DNA of 6,400 nt from Pirellulaceae bacterium (GTDB lineage Bacteria; Planctomycetota; Planctomycetia; Pirellulales; Pirellulaceae): the NCBI GenBank assembly GCA_020846515.1, contig JADLDX010000271.1, forward strand, positions 1 to 6,400, read 5' to 3'. Position numbers and translations under genes: made by a program. How positions within the stretch are numbered: position 1 is the stretch's first letter; each line of letters starts with the position of its first letter. The notes below the pieces were generated by a model, which saw only the letters and a list, made by a program, of their open reading frames with translations, was not told where the DNA came from and searched no databases. Positions 5,278 through 6,400 of this stretch are shown here, piece after piece.

Positions 5278-6400
5278 TTACTGAGTTGGCCGTTCGTTCA
5301 TAGGCACCAGTTGCCGCAGCGGCGAACCGGTATAGATCTGGCGTGGACGACCAATCTTGGCCGGCGATTGATGCATTTCTACCCAATGCGCGATCCAGCC
5401 TGGCAATCGACCGATGGCGAACAACACCGTGAACATCTGCACGGGGATCCCCATGGCTCGATAGATCACACCCGAGTAGAAATCTACGTTCGGGTAGAGT
5501 TTACGTTCGACAAAGTACGGGTCTTGAAGCGCGACCTCTTCCAGACGCTGAGCCACATCAAACAGCGGATCATCCAGCTTCAGCCGGGCCAGCAGTTTGT
5601 CGCAAGCCTTCTTGATGATCGTCGCGCGAGGGTCGAAGTTCTTGTAGACGCGGTGACCAAAGCCCATCAGGCGGAAATTGCCCTTCTTGTCTTTGGCCAT
5701 GTCGACATACTTCTTCACATTGCCGCCGTCGTCAGCGATCTGCTTGAGCATGTTCACGCAGGCTTCGTTGGCACCGCCATGCAATGGTCCCCACAATGCA
5801 CATATGCCTGCAGAAATCGATGCAAACAAGTTGGCATTCGACGAGCCAACCATGCGGACGGTCGACGTGCTGCAATTTTGCTCGTGATCGGCATGCACAA
5901 TCAGCAGCAAGTTCAAGGCTTCGACAAAGTCAGGATCCGGTTCATAATGCTCGGTTGGTACCGCGAACATCATGCGTAAGAAGTTCTCGCAGTAGTTGAG
6001 ATTGTTCATCGGATAGATCAACGGCTGACCAAACGACTTCTTGTAGCTATAAGCCGCGATCGTGGGCAGTTTGGCCAGTAGTCGGTGGATGGAAATTTCC
6101 ACCTGACGCGGATCGTGCACGTTCAGCGAATCTTGATAGAACGTCGACATGGCCCCCACGACGCTGGACAGGATTGCCATTGGGTGCGCATCGCGTGGGA
6201 AGCCGTTGTAGAACGCGCGCATGTCTTCGTGAATCATCGTATGGCGACGAATCGATTCGCGGAAATCGCTCAGCTCTTTTTCATTGGGTAGTTTGCCGTA
6301 GATCAGCAGGTAAGAGGTTTCAACGAAATCGCAGTGAGCCGCGATATCTTCGATCGGGTAACCGCGATATCGCAAAATGCCTTGTTCACCATCCAAGAAC
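5278..6400 (-). CDS. gltA: Citrate synthase, C-terminal ~373 residues (5' end outside window)
   Basis: Condenses oxaloacetate and acetyl-CoA to citrate and CoA, the entry step of the TCA cycle, in the cytosol. The frame continues past the window edge: the codons before DGEQG read Phe-Leu, matching the conserved FLDGEQGILRYRGYP, so the TTG at 6396 is an internal Leu and roughly the first 50 residues are missing. Numbering that Leu as 1, the catalytic triad is H206 (GPLHGGANE, 203-211), H248 (MGFGHRVYKNFDPRA, 244-258) and D305 (PNVDFYSG, 302-309), with spacing as in E. coli H264/H305/D362. HADHEQNCSTSTVR (168-181) is the usual family signature. The C-terminal QSPAKIGRPRQIYTG (343-357) is also typical. 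Nothing in the visible part looks damaged. 2-Methylcitrate synthase is a related alternative, but the GltA-like signatures favour citrate synthase. A regulator gene follows 13 nt downstream, probably in the same operon. Confidence 0.96.
   Translation of the reverse strand, partial: FLDGEQGILRYRGYPIEDIAAHCDFVETSYLLIYGKLPNEKELSDFRESIRRHTMIHEDMRAFYNGFPRDAHPMAILSSVVGAMSTFYQDSLNVHDPRQVEISIHRLLAKLPTIAAYSYKKSFGQPLIYPMNNLNYCENFLRMMFAVPTEHYEPDPDFVEALNLLLIVHADHEQNCSTSTVRMVGSSNANLFASISAGICALWGPLHGGANEACVNMLKQIADDGGNVKKYVDMAKDKKGNFRLMGFGHRVYKNFDPRATIIKKACDKLLARLKLDDPLFDVAQRLEEVALQDPYFVERKLYPNVDFYSGVIYRAMGIPVQMFTVLFAIGRLPGWIAHWVEMHQSPAKIGRPRQIYTGSPLRQLVPMNERPTQ

Noticed and set aside
5311..5979. 222-codon open frame on the + strand inside citrate synthase
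   Set aside because: It is antisense to a highly conserved enzyme, with no recognisable motifs; a shadow of the real gene.
6394..6396. TTG as the start codon of citrate synthase
   Set aside because: It encodes the Leu of the conserved FLDGEQG segment and is preceded by an in-frame Phe codon; the N-terminus lies outside the window.

Overview
The window looks like a chromosomal segment of a Planctomycetes bacterium, most likely of the Pirellulaceae/Rhodopirellula type. This rests on moderate GC content, a CehA/McbA-type PHP metallohydrolase of the kind common in that phylum, divergent FabZ and FabI proteins, a small lineage-specific secreted protein, and hairpins without U-tracts. No 16S rRNA or other phylogenetic marker is present, so the assignment is inference. 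No mobile element, CRISPR array, tRNA or rRNA was seen. Most of the window is ordinary housekeeping DNA.

Left half (+ strand): a 5'-truncated CehA/McbA-like metallohydrolase (3-1580) is followed after 12 nt by a FabZ-type 3-hydroxyacyl-ACP dehydratase (1593-2036). After a 124-nt spacer with an imperfect inverted repeat comes a FabI-type enoyl-ACP reductase (2161-2961). FabZ and FabI catalyse consecutive steps of fatty-acid elongation (dehydration, then enoyl reduction), so this is a small lipid-synthesis cluster. The fabI start overlaps the stop of a possible five-codon leader ORF that owns the only good ribosome-binding site. The 3' end of fabI carries three tandem 13-bp copies that place a TAA in each frame, followed by a strong 12-bp hairpin.

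Middle: a gene for a small exported protein of unknown function (3222-3695) has its own sigma-70-like promoter with a perfect TATAAT. The convergent gap that follows (3696-3839) holds two hairpins, one of which probably terminates transcription from both sides.

Right half (- strand): citrate synthase (gltA, 6400-5278, N-terminus outside the window) is followed after 13 nt by a regulator (5264-3840) with PAS, AAA+ and Fis-type HTH regions. It resembles sigma-54 activators but lacks the GAFTGA loop, the Walker B glutamate and the expected arginines. This probable gltA-regulator operon is the most interesting item here: it may be a regulator that binds ATP but does not remodel sigma-54, tied to entry into the TCA cycle.
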